Below are positions 25,605 to 34,957 of a stretch of 64,000 bases of DNA, piece by piece. Location: positions 1 to 64,000 of the forward strand of contig CAJULT010000001.1 of assembly GCA_910587225.1 (NCBI GenBank), given 5' to 3'. The DNA is from an uncultured Christensenellaceae bacterium. GTDB taxonomy: Bacteria > Bacillota > Clostridia > Christensenellales > UBA1242. Both the position numbers and the translations under genes were made by a program. The notes below the pieces were generated by a model, which worked only from the letters and a program-made list of their open reading frames with translations, searched no databases and had not been told where the DNA came from. Numbering within the stretch: the first letter of the stretch is position 1; the number at the start of each line of letters is the position of its first letter.

Positions 25605-27137
25605 ATGTTATCTAAAGTGCTGAGCTGTGGGCTTAAAGGAATTGAAGGTTATCTTGTAGAAGTTGAAACTGATATTACGAGTGGACTTCCTCATTTTGAA
25701 GTAGTTGGACTTGCGGATACTGCTATTAAAGAATCAAAGGAGCGTGTTCGCTCCGCAATTAGAAATAGCGGATATGAATATCCAGTTAAACGCATTACAA
25801 TAAACTTAGCGCCAGCAGATATTAAAAAAGAAGGACCTATATATGATCTTGCTATGGCAATTGCGATTATATCTTTAAATAAAGACGCAGGTATTAAAAG
25901 CTTTCGCGACTTTTGCTTTATAGGACAACTTTCGCTTGATGGGCAGGTTAAGAAAGTTAAGGGCGTATTGCCGCTTTTAATTTCGGCGAGAGACTACGGT
26001 GTAAAGAAATTTATCATTCCAAAAGACAACGCAGTTGAAGCAAGCTTTATTGAGGGAATTGAAGTATATCCAGTATCTTCTCTTAATGAGTGTGTTGACT
26101 TTTTAAGAGGGGAAACAAAACTTGAACCAGTTCATCCTTGTGCTTTTGAGGACGCAAAAGGGCTTGAACAGCGAGGACTTGATTTTTCGCATGTTAAAGG
26201 ACAGGCACGTGCTAAGCGTGCGCTTGAGATTGCTGCCGCTGGCGGACATAACGTCATAATGATTGGCCCTCCGGGAAGCGGTAAGAGTATGCTTGCAAAG
26301 TGTTTTCCGACAATACTCCCGGACATGACTTTTGAGGAGTCGCTTGAAGTGACTAAAATTCACTCCATTGCAGGAGAGTTAAACTTAAAACAGGGCATTG
26401 TTGCCTCTCGTCCATTTAGAAGCCCGCACCATACAGCGTCCACAGTTTCGCTTACAGGTGGCGGAAGTAATAGCAAACCGGGTGAGATAAGTTTGGCGCA
26501 TAATGGTGTGTTATTCTTAGACGAGATGCCAGAGTATTCTCGTCATTCTATCGAAACGCTTCGTCAGCCTCTTGAAGACGGTGTGATTACGGTTGCAAGG
26601 GCTAACGCGACAATCACTTATCCTGCAAATTTTACCATGATTGCAAGTATGAACCCATGCCCATGTGGACACTTTGGGAGCAAAATAAAAGAATGCACTT
26701 GTTCTCCGTCACAAATTCACAAATATCTTGGTAAGCTTTCTGGACCTATTATGGACAGAATTGATATTCATATCGAAGTTGATAATGTGACTTATGACGA
26801 CCTGCAAAGTCAGAAGGTGGAAGAAAGTTCGGCTTCAATCAAAGAGCGGGTAGACAGGGCGAGAGAAATTCAACTTAATCGTTTTAAGGGAGAAGGCATT
26901 TATTCTAACGCAAAAATGAGTGTGCCGCAAACCAAGAAATATTGTACTCTTGACAACAAGAGTGACATTATGCTTCGTATGGCTTTTGACAGGCTCAAAC
27001 TTTCTGCTCGTGCGCATGATCGAATTTTGAGAGTGGCAAGAACGATTGCCGACCTTGAAGGCGAAGAGAATATTAAAGACACTCATATAGCAGAAGCTAT
27101 AAGTTACCGCACGCTTGACCGAAAATACTGGGGGTAA
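25605..27137 (+). CDS. yifB: YifB/ComM-family Mg-chelatase-like AAA+ ATPase
   Basis: 510 residues from ATG 25605 (GAAGGAGAAAAGTG upstream; a GTG one codon earlier is also possible). N-terminal Lon-like fold domain (LPHFEVVGLADTAIKESKERV), central AAA+ module with Walker A GPPGSGKS, Walker B LFLDEMPEYSRH, and the SLTGGGSNSKPGEISLAHNGVLFLDE block, C-terminal helical lid. ComM-type proteins are helicases that promote branch migration during natural transformation. Immediately followed by dprA, which fits a DNA-uptake/recombination role. Confidence 0.94.
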   Translation: MLSKVLSCGLKGIEGYLVEVETDITSGLPHFEVVGLADTAIKESKERVRSAIRNSGYEYPVKRITINLAPADIKKEGPIYDLAMAIAIISLNKDAGIKSFRDFCFIGQLSLDGQVKKVKGVLPLLISARDYGVKKFIIPKDNAVEASFIEGIEVYPVSSLNECVDFLRGETKLEPVHPCAFEDAKGLEQRGLDFSHVKGQARAKRALEIAAAGGHNVIMIGPPGSGKSMLAKCFPTILPDMTFEESLEVTKIHSIAGELNLKQGIVASRPFRSPHHTASTVSLTGGGSNSKPGEISLAHNGVLFLDEMPEYSRHSIETLRQPLEDGVITVARANATITYPANFTMIASMNPCPCGHFGSKIKECTCSPSQIHKYLGKLSGPIMDRIDIHIEVDNVTYDDLQSQKVEESSASIKERVDRAREIQLNRFKGEGIYSNAKMSVPQTKKYCTLDNKSDIMLRMAFDRLKLSARAHDRILRVARTIADLEGEENIKDTHIAEAISYRTLDRKYWG

Positions 27138-27139
27138 GG

Positions 27140-28213
27140 ATGACAAAGGAAGAAAAGTTTATTGTTTATATTTCGCAATTTGGATTTTCAAATAATAAAA
27201 TTACAAGTATAATTAAAGAAATGAAGGACGTTAGCATTGAAAGCTTTATTAAACTTTGCAAGCATAACAAAGCTATTAAACGAGAAGTTCTTGACCTTAT
27301 GATTGAAAAAGCTGATGATAAAAATCTTGAAAAATACATAGCGTCTTTTACCGAGCAAGGCGTGAAGCTTTTGACAAGGTTTAGTGAAGGCTATGATAAG
27401 TTCGCAAAAATTATGGAAGCCCCTAACTTTATCTTTTATAAAGGCGATCTTTCACTTTTAGACATGCCTGCTGTTGCGATAGTGGGTACGCGAAATCCTA
27501 CAAATTATGGCCGCATTCAGGCGGAGCGTTTTGCAGGCGAACTTGCTAGGGCGGGGATTGTTATTATTAGTGGTCTTGCGTATGGGATTGACAGCATTGG
27601 TCACCGCAAAGCGTTAGAGGTTGGTGGAAAGACGGTTGCAGTACTTGGCGGCGGACTTAATAAGCTTTATCCAGCTGATCATGCAGACCTTGCAAGGGAG
27701 ATATCTGAGAAAGGGCTTCTTATGAGTGAATTTCCAATGGATTTCAGATCGTCAAGATATACATTTCCGCAAAGAAACCGCATTGTTGCTGGACTTAGTG
27801 ATGGCGTACTTATCGTGGAAGGTGATTTGAAAAGCGGTACAAAGCATACAAAAAATCAAGCGCTTGAAATGGGCATAACAGTTTATGCTATTCCGGGGAA
27901 TGTCAACAGTGATAAAAGTGATTTACCAAATCATATAATCAAGTTTGGTGAGGCGCAGTGCGTTACCGAGCCAGCCGACATTTTAAGAGATTTTGGTGTA
28001 AAAAGCAAACCTCGTGAGGTTAAACAACTTACTGTGCAATTAGGAGAAACTGAGCAAAAAGTTGTCGATTTGCTCGCAAAAGGGCCTCAAAGTGCAGATG
28101 TTTTGAGTGAAAAATGCAAAATTAATGTAATTTCCTTAAATAGTTATTTGACAATGATGGAAATTAATGGGATAATAAAAAAGATGCCTGGCGGGGATTA
28201 CTCCCTTATATAA
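27140..28213 (+). CDS. dprA: DNA-processing protein DprA/Smf
   Basis: 357 residues, ATG 27140 two bases after yifB. N-terminal SAM-like region, then the Rossmann-like DprA core: VGTRNPTNYGRIQAERF, GLAYGIDSIGHRKAL, VLGGGLNKLYPADH, FPQRNRIVAGLSDGVLIVEG, SGTKHTKNQALEMG; C-terminal winged helix (ADVLSEKCKINVISLNSYLTMME). Loads RecA on incoming single-stranded DNA. Adjacent to topA, the usual Firmicute order. Confidence 0.95.
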   Translation: MTKEEKFIVYISQFGFSNNKITSIIKEMKDVSIESFIKLCKHNKAIKREVLDLMIEKADDKNLEKYIASFTEQGVKLLTRFSEGYDKFAKIMEAPNFIFYKGDLSLLDMPAVAIVGTRNPTNYGRIQAERFAGELARAGIVIISGLAYGIDSIGHRKALEVGGKTVAVLGGGLNKLYPADHADLAREISEKGLLMSEFPMDFRSSRYTFPQRNRIVAGLSDGVLIVEGDLKSGTKHTKNQALEMGITVYAIPGNVNSDKSDLPNHIIKFGEAQCVTEPADILRDFGVKSKPREVKQLTVQLGETEQKVVDLLAKGPQSADVLSEKCKINVISLNSYLTMMEINGIIKKMPGGDYSLI

Positions 28214-28231
28214 GGCAGGTGGAGGAATAAC

Positions 28232-30298
28232 TTGAAGTTAGTCATTATAGAGTCGCCAAACAAGACAAGTGCTCTCAAAAAATATTTGGGGGACGGGTAC
28301 GAGGTGTTTGCAACCAAAGGTCATATTCGTGACCTTCCTGAAAAGTCTTTTGGGCTTGACGTGAAAAATAATTTTGAACCTAAATATGAAAATGTGGCAG
28401 GCAAAGGTGACCTTATCAGCGAGATGAAAAGAAAGGCGGATAGGGCGAGCGAAGTGTTAATCGCAACCGACCCAGACCGCGAAGGTGAGGCTATTGGCTG
28501 GCATGTAGCAAATATTTTAGGTTTTGATAAAGACAAAAAATGTAGAATACAGTTTAACGAAATTTCTAAAAATGCAGTTACAAAAGCGTTGACACTGCCT
28601 AGACAAATTGATGAGCAGCTTGTTGATGCTCAGCAGGCAAGAAGGGTGCTTGACCGAATTGTAGGTTATAAAGTTTCGCCTATTTTGTGCAAGAAAATCG
28701 CACCTAAAATCAGTGCGGGAAGAGTTCAATCTGTTGCGCTTAAACTAATTGTAGACAGAGAAAAGGAAATTGAAAACTTTAAACCTGAAGAGTATTGGAC
28801 TGTTGCAGCGCTGCTTGACAAGAAGGGACAGGAGATTAAAGCTTCTCTTGCTACCAAAAACAAAAAGAAATTTGTACCTGCAAATAAGGAGCAGGTGGAC
28901 GCCTTCCTTTCTGATATTGAAGGAAAAGCGTTTGTCATTGACAGCGTAGTTAAGAAGAACAGCAAATCGCACGCACCAGCGCCTTTTACCACAAGTTCAA
29001 TGCAGCAGGACGCTTTAAATAAACTCGGCATGAGTCTTAAACGCACTACGGCCGCCGCTCAACAACTTTATGAAGGGGTTGAATTTAAGGGCGAGGGCAA
29101 GATTGCACTTGTAACATATATAAGAACAGACTCTGTTCGTGTTTCAACCGAAGCGCAAAACGCCTGCCGAACTTATATAGCAAATGTTTATGGTGATAAA
29201 TTTGTACCAGCAAAACCTAACATTTATCATACAAAAGCTAACGCACAAGACGCGCACGAAGCTATCAGACCTATTTCTATGGAAATGACACCAGAGAAGG
29301 TAAAGGATGTGCTTTCAAGTGACAACTATCGTTTGTATAAACTCATTTACGAACGCTTTTTGGCAAGCCAAATGTGCGAGGCAGAATATGCAAATGTCAA
29401 TGTTGTGATTAAAGCGGGCGATTATGGGTTTAAAGTAAATGGTAAGACCTTAACTTTCCCAGGCTTTACAACTGTATATAAAGAGTTCGTTGAAGAAGAA
29501 AAGGGTGAAAACATGGCAGGACGCCTTCCAATCCTCGAAGAAGGGGAAACTTTGCCATGCAAAGAAATTAAGCCTACCCAATGCTTTACTAAACCGCCAG
29601 TGCGTTACAGCGAGGCAAGCATTGTCAAAGCAATGGAAGAAAAAGGAATTGGCAGACCTGCAACCTATGCACCTACCATCAACGTGCTTTTCTCCCGTCA
29701 ATATGCTGAAAAAGAGGGTAAATATCTTGTTCCTACAACGCTTGGGCGTAATATTACCGAATATTTGGATCAATTCTTTAGTTCGGTTATCAATGTTAAG
29801 TTTACTGCTCACATGGAGCAGCGTCTTGATGATATCGCAGAAGCAAAAGATGACTGGCACAGCGTAGTTAATAGTTTTTGGGATGGGTTTAGAGGTCTTT
29901 TGGAGCGCGCAGACAAGAGCAGTGTAACCATGAAAGAACCACCAAAAGAGACAGACATTGTTTGTGACAAGTGTGGCGGGAAAATGGTAATTCGTGAAGG
30001 TAGATATGGTAAATTTTTGGGGTGTGGAAACTTCCCTAAGTGCCGAAACATTAAACCACTCGAAGAAGAGAAGGTTGTTAAAGGTATCTGCCCAGAGTGT
30101 GGCGCGCATACTGTTCAGCGAAAAAGCAAGCGTGGTAAAATTTTCTATTCTTGTGAAAGGTATCCTGATTGCAACTTTATGAGTTGGGATGTGCCAACTG
30201 GAAAGAAATGTCCTAAATGTGAAAGCGCGCTTGTTATGAAAGGTAAGATAATCAAGTGCTCAAGTTCAAGCTGTGATTATAAGGAAACAAATGAATAA
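28232..30298 (+). CDS. topA: DNA topoisomerase I (type IA)
   Basis: 688 residues, TTG start at 28232 preceded by GGTGGAGGAATAAC. TOPRIM domain (VIIESPNKTSALKKYLG, TDPDREGEAIGWH), catalytic Tyr in LVTYIRTDSVRVS, and the KAMEEKGIGRPATYAPT motif. C-terminus has three tetracysteine zinc ribbons (CDKCGGKM...CGNFPKC, CPECGAHT...CERYPDC, CPKCESAL...CSSSSC). Relaxes negative supercoils. The end overlaps the start of the trmFO-like gene by 8 bases. Confidence 0.97.
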   Translation: MKLVIIESPNKTSALKKYLGDGYEVFATKGHIRDLPEKSFGLDVKNNFEPKYENVAGKGDLISEMKRKADRASEVLIATDPDREGEAIGWHVANILGFDKDKKCRIQFNEISKNAVTKALTLPRQIDEQLVDAQQARRVLDRIVGYKVSPILCKKIAPKISAGRVQSVALKLIVDREKEIENFKPEEYWTVAALLDKKGQEIKASLATKNKKKFVPANKEQVDAFLSDIEGKAFVIDSVVKKNSKSHAPAPFTTSSMQQDALNKLGMSLKRTTAAAQQLYEGVEFKGEGKIALVTYIRTDSVRVSTEAQNACRTYIANVYGDKFVPAKPNIYHTKANAQDAHEAIRPISMEMTPEKVKDVLSSDNYRLYKLIYERFLASQMCEAEYANVNVVIKAGDYGFKVNGKTLTFPGFTTVYKEFVEEEKGENMAGRLPILEEGETLPCKEIKPTQCFTKPPVRYSEASIVKAMEEKGIGRPATYAPTINVLFSRQYAEKEGKYLVPTTLGRNITEYLDQFFSSVINVKFTAHMEQRLDDIAEAKDDWHSVVNSFWDGFRGLLERADKSSVTMKEPPKETDIVCDKCGGKMVIREGRYGKFLGCGNFPKCRNIKPLEEEKVVKGICPECGAHTVQRKSKRGKIFYSCERYPDCNFMSWDVPTGKKCPKCESALVMKGKIIKCSSSSCDYKETNE

Positions 30299-31505
30299 AG
30301 AAATTTCTCATGTAAACATTATCGGAGGCGGATACGCAGGTATTGAGTGCGGGTTATATCTTGCAAGCAAGGGAGTGCGTGTCCACCTTTTTAGCGATAT
30401 GCAAAATTATGATATGTCATTTGGAGAAAATGACGATTTTGCAACCGAGATTTTAAGTCAGGAACTTGAAATTTTGGGAAGCCGCCTTTTATATCCATGG
30501 AGGCAAACAGGCGGTGAGCATAGCGAAGTTATAAGATACGGCTTAAAGCTTTTGAAGGCGAGCGAATATGTTGACCTATTTGATTTAAGTGTTTATGAGC
30601 TTAATCCAAAAGAGGTGAACATTATTTGTACTGGTCCACATAGCGAAATACGGCTGTGTGAATATTTAAGAGATAAGTTTTCATCCTTTCGCTTTCATGA
30701 TGTATATCCTGTTTATGCCAAATTGCCACTTGACATTGAGGAAAAGTTAACATGCGAAGGCGGGAAATATTTTCTTCCGCTTGACTACCAAAAATATATT
30801 GATTTTTGCAATTCTATTTTGAAAGAAAAATATGAGCATAACATGCAGGTGCAAGAAAAATACAAGCCGCATGTTATTGAAGAGGTTGTGTCGCAGGGGC
30901 GAGATGCTCTCAAATCTTATTGCATGAACCCGTCTGTTACTTGCAGTGAAAGACCTTATGCTGCGCTATATTTTAAAAAGAAACATGATGGTTTTGAAGC
31001 GGTAGGCATTTGTAGCAAATTTGACTATGAAAGCCAGACAAGAATCTTTCAAAGTGTTTTGCCAGATGTTAAACTTATAGCAAACGGCTACCCATGTGAT
31101 TATACATACATTACTCCAAAGTTGACCCTTAATGAGTTTTTCCAATCTCAAAAGCAGGACAACCTATTCTTTGCGGGCGGCATGATTGGAATTAAAAGTG
31201 AACTAGGCGCAATGGCGAGCGGTTTGTATGTGGCGCGAAATGTAATTGCATACTTAAAATGCAAAAATATGCTTCCGCTTAAAGAAAAAATGGCATCAAA
31301 AGCCCTTTTTGACAAACTTTTTAACCAAAACGCATTAAAATTTTGCTTGGCTGAGGCAAGTTATGATATAATTAAAATAGCAAATTCGCAACAAAGAAAT
31401 GCGGTTAAAAGGCATCTACTATCTTTAAGTAAGGATGCTACTAAAAGTTATGAGGAGGAATTTAATGCAAGAATTATTCAAAGCAACAACAATTTGCGGG
31501 GTTAA
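30291..31505 (+). CDS. trmFO: TrmFO-like FAD protein, apparently without catalytic cysteines
   Basis: 404 residues from ATG 30291 (AAGGAAACAA upstream), overlapping topA as ATGAATAA. Family: folate/FAD-dependent tRNA m5U54 methyltransferase. FAD-binding [21 protein letters not shown] at the N-terminus and [26 protein letters not shown] near residue 300 match TrmFO, and topA-trmFO-hslV-hslU is the Bacillus order. However the FAELVCSNSL motif (Cys53 in B. subtilis) is replaced by [10 protein letters not shown], and the EGCMPIEVMAKRG region (Cys226) reads [11 protein letters not shown]. Activity is therefore doubtful; it may have another role. hslV starts inside its last 41 bases. Confidence 0.75.
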   Translation: MNKEISHVNIIGGGYAGIECGLYLASKGVRVHLFSDMQNYDMSFGENDDFATEILSQELEILGSRLLYPWRQTGGEHSEVIRYGLKLLKASEYVDLFDLSVYELNPKEVNIICTGPHSEIRLCEYLRDKFSSFRFHDVYPVYAKLPLDIEEKLTCEGGKYFLPLDYQKYIDFCNSILKEKYEHNMQVQEKYKPHVIEEVVSQGRDALKSYCMNPSVTCSERPYAALYFKKKHDGFEAVGICSKFDYESQTRIFQSVLPDVKLIANGYPCDYTYITPKLTLNEFFQSQKQDNLFFAGGMIGIKSELGAMASGLYVARNVIAYLKCKNMLPLKEKMASKALFDKLFNQNALKFCLAEASYDIIKIANSQQRNAVKRHLLSLSKDATKSYEEEFNARIIQSNNNLRG

Positions 31506-32004
31506 AAGAGATGGAAAAATAGCTATTGCTGGTGACGGACAGGTGACCATGCAGGAGAGCATTATTTTTAAAGGTACTGCACGCAAGGTTCGCAGAATTT
31601 ATAATGATAGCGTTGTTATCGGCTTTGCGGGCGGGGTGGCTGACGCTTTTTCGCTTAGCGAGCGTTTTGAGGCAATGCTCAACAAGTTTTCGGGCAACCT
31701 TATGAGAAGCGCGGTTGAACTTGCTAAGACTTGGCGGGAAGATAAAGCTGCAAGAAAACTTGAAGCTATGATGATTGTGGCAGATAAAAATCAGCTTTTA
31801 ATTGTGTCAGGCATGGGCGACGTGCTTGAACCTGATGATGACGTTTGTGCAATTGGTTCGGGCGGAAACTTTGCACTCGCTGCTGCCAAAGCACTTAAAG
31901 AAAATACAAACCTTTCAGCGAAGGAAATTGCTGGCAGGGCGCTTAAAATAGCAAGCGACATCTGCGTATTTACAAATGGCAACATTATAGTTGAAGAGGT
32001 TTAA
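31465..32004 (+). CDS. hslV: HslV (ClpQ) peptidase subunit
   Basis: 179 residues from ATG 31465 (AGGAGGAATTTA upstream), overlapping the 3' end of trmFO by 41 bases in another frame. Proteasome-beta-like N-terminal nucleophile fold: [24 protein letters not shown], then [22 protein letters not shown] and [15 protein letters not shown] short MQELFKA stretch precedes the TTI that normally forms the N-terminal Thr, so processing to expose Thr is expected. Forms a dodecamer capped by HslU. Confidence 0.95.
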   Translation: MQELFKATTICGVKRDGKIAIAGDGQVTMQESIIFKGTARKVRRIYNDSVVIGFAGGVADAFSLSERFEAMLNKFSGNLMRSAVELAKTWREDKAARKLEAMMIVADKNQLLIVSGMGDVLEPDDDVCAIGSGGNFALAAAKALKENTNLSAKEIAGRALKIASDICVFTNGNIIVEEV

Positions 32005-32013
32005 GGAGGCGTT

Positions 32014-33309
32014 ATGAATTATTCACCAAGACAGGTTGTTGAAGAGCTTGATAAGTATATTATCGGTCAGGAAAAGGCGAAAAGAGCGGTGGCAATCGCG
32101 CTTAGAAATCGCTATCGCAGAAGCAGACTTCCAAAAGAACTTCGCGAAGAGATAACCCCAAAAAATATAATAATGCGTGGACCTACCGGGGTTGGTAAGA
32201 CCGAAATTGCAAGAAGGCTTGCTAAACTTGTAAAAGCACCTTTTATTAAGATTGAAGCGACTAAGTATACCGAAGTTGGTTATGTTGGCCGCGATGTTGA
32301 AAGTATGATACGTGACCTCGTGGAAGTTTCAGTTAGGCTTGTAAAAGATGAAAAAGCGCATGAAATGGAACAGAAGGTTGCGCCAGTAGTAACTCAAAGA
32401 CTTGTGGAAGCAATTTGTGATACTCGCCGTGCAGCAGATATTCAGGTTGAACGGGCAGAGGTTGAAAAACAGCTGCTTGAAGGACAGCTTGAAAATGAAA
32501 GTATTGATATTGTGGTTTTAGATACTCCAAAACCAATGCTTGCTGTGGGCGGCCCAGAAATCAATATTGGAAGTATGTTTGATGGGCTTATGCCACAAAA
32601 ACGCAAGAAGAGAAAACTTACCGTTGCCCGCGCTCGTGAAGTTGTGACAGGTGAGGAGTGCGATAAGATAATTGATAAAGATAATGTGAACGCCGAAGCT
32701 ATTCGAAGAGCGGAGGAAGAGGGCATAATCTTTATTGATGAGATTGATAAAATTATCGGTTCGGCAGGCGGTAGTAATCATCAAGACGTTTCAAGAGAGG
32801 GTGTTCAGCGTGACATTTTGCCTATTGTTGAAGGTAGTACCGTTTCGACTAAGTATGGTAATGTGAAAACCGACTTTATTTTATTTATCGCATCGGGCGC
32901 TTTCCATGTATCAAATATTGAAGATATGATACCCGAACTTCAAGGTCGTTTCCCAATCCGAGTTGACCTTGATAACCTTACCAAAGATGACTTTAAACGC
33001 ATATTAAGTGAAACAAAAAATAGCGTTATCATGCAGTATCAGTCAATTTTAAAGGTTGATAATATTGACCTTAAATTCACTGAGGATGCTATTGATGAAA
33101 TTGCTGAAATGGCAGCAGCTGAAAATGAAACCAGCGAAAACATAGGTGCGCGCAGACTTCATACTATTATGGAGGCGCTGCTTGAAGATATTTCCTTTAA
33201 CGCAAGTGGTGATCATCCAATGCTTGAAGTTAAGGTTGATCGAGCTTATGTACAAAACGCGTTCAAAGAAAGCAAGAAAAAATTTGACCTTAAAAAGTTT
33301 GTGTTGTAG
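32014..33309 (+). CDS. hslU: HslU (ClpY) AAA+ unfoldase
   Basis: 431 residues. SPRQVVEELDKYIIGQEKAKRAVA N-terminus, Walker A GPTGVGKTE, KYTEVGYVGRDVESMIRDLVE pore/GYVG motif, Walker B GIIFIDEIDKI, sensor IASGAFHVS, GRFPIRV, and the C-terminal KKFVL peptide that docks in HslV. AAGGAGG precedes ATG 32014. Cotranscribed with hslV. Confidence 0.97.
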   Translation: MNYSPRQVVEELDKYIIGQEKAKRAVAIALRNRYRRSRLPKELREEITPKNIIMRGPTGVGKTEIARRLAKLVKAPFIKIEATKYTEVGYVGRDVESMIRDLVEVSVRLVKDEKAHEMEQKVAPVVTQRLVEAICDTRRAADIQVERAEVEKQLLEGQLENESIDIVVLDTPKPMLAVGGPEINIGSMFDGLMPQKRKKRKLTVARAREVVTGEECDKIIDKDNVNAEAIRRAEEEGIIFIDEIDKIIGSAGGSNHQDVSREGVQRDILPIVEGSTVSTKYGNVKTDFILFIASGAFHVSNIEDMIPELQGRFPIRVDLDNLTKDDFKRILSETKNSVIMQYQSILKVDNIDLKFTEDAIDEIAEMAAAENETSENIGARRLHTIMEALLEDISFNASGDHPMLEVKVDRAYVQNAFKESKKKFDLKKFVL

Positions 33310-33314
33310 GTGTT

Positions 33315-33983
33315 ATGCAAGAGCGAACAAAAATTTTAATAGGTGAAGAGGGCGTGAGTGCACTTCAAAAGAGTTTCGTAACAGTAGTTGGCGTCGGCGG
33401 CGTTGGTGGATACGTGGCAGAGCTTTTAGTGCGGGCAGGAGTTGGCAAGATTAAACTTATTGATTTTGACAATGTTTCTTGCTCTAACCTTAATCGTCAA
33501 GTGGTAGCATTTGAAGATACAATAGGGATGCCTAAGGTTGAAGTTTTAAAAGAAATTCTCCTAAAAATCAACTCAAAGATCGATATTTCAATAGAAAATG
33601 CTCGTTTTTCAAGTGAAAACGCTTATATTGTGCCAAATTGTGATATGTGCATTGATGCAATTGACAGCGTGAAAGATAAATTTGCGCTCATTGCCCACTG
33701 CAAACAAAATAACATTCCTATCATCTCGGCTATGGGGGCAGGGAACAGAATAGATATTCCAAAATTTATTTTGACCGACATTTATAAAACTCATGATGAC
33801 GGACTTGCGAAAGCGATAAGAAAGCTTTGCCGCGCTAGTGGGATAGACAAACTCGATGTTGTCACCTGCGAAAGTAAGCCGATGCAGCATCAAGAGCAGG
33901 AGATAGGCAGCATAAGTTATTACCCAGCAATGTGCGGGGCGACAATTGCCGCAGTTGTTATAAACAGACTTCTGAAAAAATAG
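33315..33983 (+). CDS. tcdA: tRNA threonylcarbamoyladenosine dehydratase (TcdA/CsdL)
   Basis: 222 residues, E1-like ThiF/MoeB fold. GVGGVGGYVAELLVRAGVG nucleotide loop, DFDNVSCSNLNRQ adenylation motif, CDMCIDAIDSVKDKFALI. TcdA cyclises t6A37 to ct6A in an ATP-dependent step. ATG 33315 is 5 bp after hslU (GTTGTAGGTGTT upstream, weak site). Connects to tsaD and mtaB, which act at the same tRNA position. Confidence 0.92.
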   Translation: MQERTKILIGEEGVSALQKSFVTVVGVGGVGGYVAELLVRAGVGKIKLIDFDNVSCSNLNRQVVAFEDTIGMPKVEVLKEILLKINSKIDISIENARFSSENAYIVPNCDMCIDAIDSVKDKFALIAHCKQNNIPIISAMGAGNRIDIPKFILTDIYKTHDDGLAKAIRKLCRASGIDKLDVVTCESKPMQHQEQEIGSISYYPAMCGATIAAVVINRLLKK

Positions 33984-34023
33984 TCTTGACAAGAGGCTGT
34001 TTTTTTATTTTTTAAAAAAATAC

Positions 34024-34053
34024 TTGACAATTCTATTTTTAGGGTGCTAGTAT
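34024..34053 (+). promoter_or_regulatory. Sigma-A promoter of the 34081 membrane-protein gene
   Basis: TTGACA (34024-34029), 18-bp spacer, TAGTAT (34048-34053) with an extended -10 TGC. Confidence 0.65.
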
Positions 34054-34080
34054 TAAAATAGATTAAAAGGAGGGTATTTT

Positions 34081-34531
34081 ATGAAAAGAGTTATGACACT
34101 TGTTGCGGATTTTAGGTACAGTATTTGATGCTATATTCTCAGTAATCATGCTTATTGGCCTTACTGCAATACTAGAAGTTGCGGAAGGAGCAACAGGCAC
34201 TGCTACTTTTACAGTCGTTGCTATAATTACAATCGCATTGGGCGTAATTGCACTTGTTTTCAATGCAATTTGCATCAGTGGTTTTTCTTGCAAGCCAGAA
34301 ACTTACAGAAAGAAACGCGGTCTAATTATTACTGCTGTTGTATTTAACTTCTTGTTAGCACTGATTTTGCTTATCACCGTATTTAATTCACCACAAGTAA
34401 TTAATATTTTAGTGTTACTTTCTTCAATCGCAGCTGGCGTGCTTCTCATTGTTGACCTTGCACTTGAAAATAAAAGAGTTGCAAAGTTGCAAGCGGCAGA
34501 ACAACCACAAGAAGAAAAAACAGAGGCTTAA
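34081..34531 (+). pseudogene. Small integral membrane protein, apparent +1 frameshift near the start
   Basis: ATG 34081 has a perfect AAGGAGGG site and opens MKRVMTLVADFRYSI before a stop at 34126. The long downstream frame (ILGTVFDAIFSVIMLIGLTAILE... to 34531) lies one base off; deleting a single G in GCGGATTTT (34105-34109) would give a smooth MKRVMTLVAILGTVFDAIFSVIML. The protein then has about four hydrophobic helices (residues about 5-25, 40-62, 80-98, 103-122) and a Gln/Glu-rich tail. A TTG at 34100 could start the long frame alone but has no ribosome site. Either a real frameshift or a sequencing error. Function unknown. Confidence 0.65.
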
Positions 34532-34544
34532 AAAAATAAGGGCA

Positions 34545-34582
34545 AAAAATCACACAAGAGGTTTTACTTTTGTGTGATTTTT
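34545..34582 (+). terminator. Terminator upstream of trxA
   Basis: Perfect 13-bp stem AAAAATCACACAA / TTGTGTGATTTTT (34545-34557, 34570-34582). The likely trxA -35 (TTTACT, 34563-34568) lies in the loop and the -10 (TATAAT, 34587-34592, with TGT before it) just after. Confidence 0.8.
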
Positions 34583-34592
34583 ATGTTATAAT
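34563..34592 (+). promoter_or_regulatory. Extended -10 promoter of trxA
   Basis: TTTACT (34563-34568), 18-bp spacer, TATAAT (34587-34592) preceded by TGT. Confidence 0.6.
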
Positions 34593-34608
34593 TGAAATGG
34601 AGGTAATT

Positions 34609-34917
34609 ATGGAAATTTTAAACGGAAACAATTTTGATGAGAAAATTAAAGATGGTATTGTTGTCGTTGACTTTTTTGCTACTTGGTGTGGTCCATGTAG
34701 AATGATGGCACCTATCTTGGAAGAGGCAGGTGAGGAGCTTGGCGAAAAAGTTAAAATCTATAAGGTGGATGTTGACCAAGAGCCAGCGCTTGCAAGAAAC
34801 TATGGCATTATGTCAATACCTACTATTATCGTTTTTGAAAATGGCCAGCTTCGCGAAAAGCATATAGGTCTATGGCAAAAAGATGACCTTGTAGATCAAG
34901 TGAAATCATATTTATAA
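34609..34917 (+). CDS. trxA: Thioredoxin
   Basis: 102 residues from ATG 34609, which follows TGGAGGTAATT; an earlier in-frame ATG at 34570 lies in the promoter. Active site FFATWCGPCRMMAP (WCGPC) at about residue 27-31, cis-Pro loop MSIPTIIVF, and FENGQLREKHIG. Cytoplasmic disulfide reductase. Monocistronic. Confidence 0.97.
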   Translation: MEILNGNNFDEKIKDGIVVVDFFATWCGPCRMMAPILEEAGEELGEKVKIYKVDVDQEPALARNYGIMSIPTIIVFENGQLREKHIGLWQKDDLVDQVKSYL

Positions 34918-34927
34918 AATAGACAAT

Positions 34928-34957
34928 AAAAAACAACGCATTGTGCGTTGTTTTTTA
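34928..34957. terminator. Bidirectional terminator between trxA and the 34955 gene
   Basis: AAACAACGCA TTG TGCGTTGTTT (34931-34953) with A and T runs on the two sides. Confidence 0.88.

Noticed and set aside
29450..30109. 219-codon open frame antisense to topA
   Set aside because: Lies fully inside a well-supported gene, has no ribosome site and a protein composition typical of antisense frames.
33984..34010. Weak hairpin after tcdA (AGTCTTG...AAGAGGCT) with T run
   Set aside because: Pairing is poor; not reported as a terminator.
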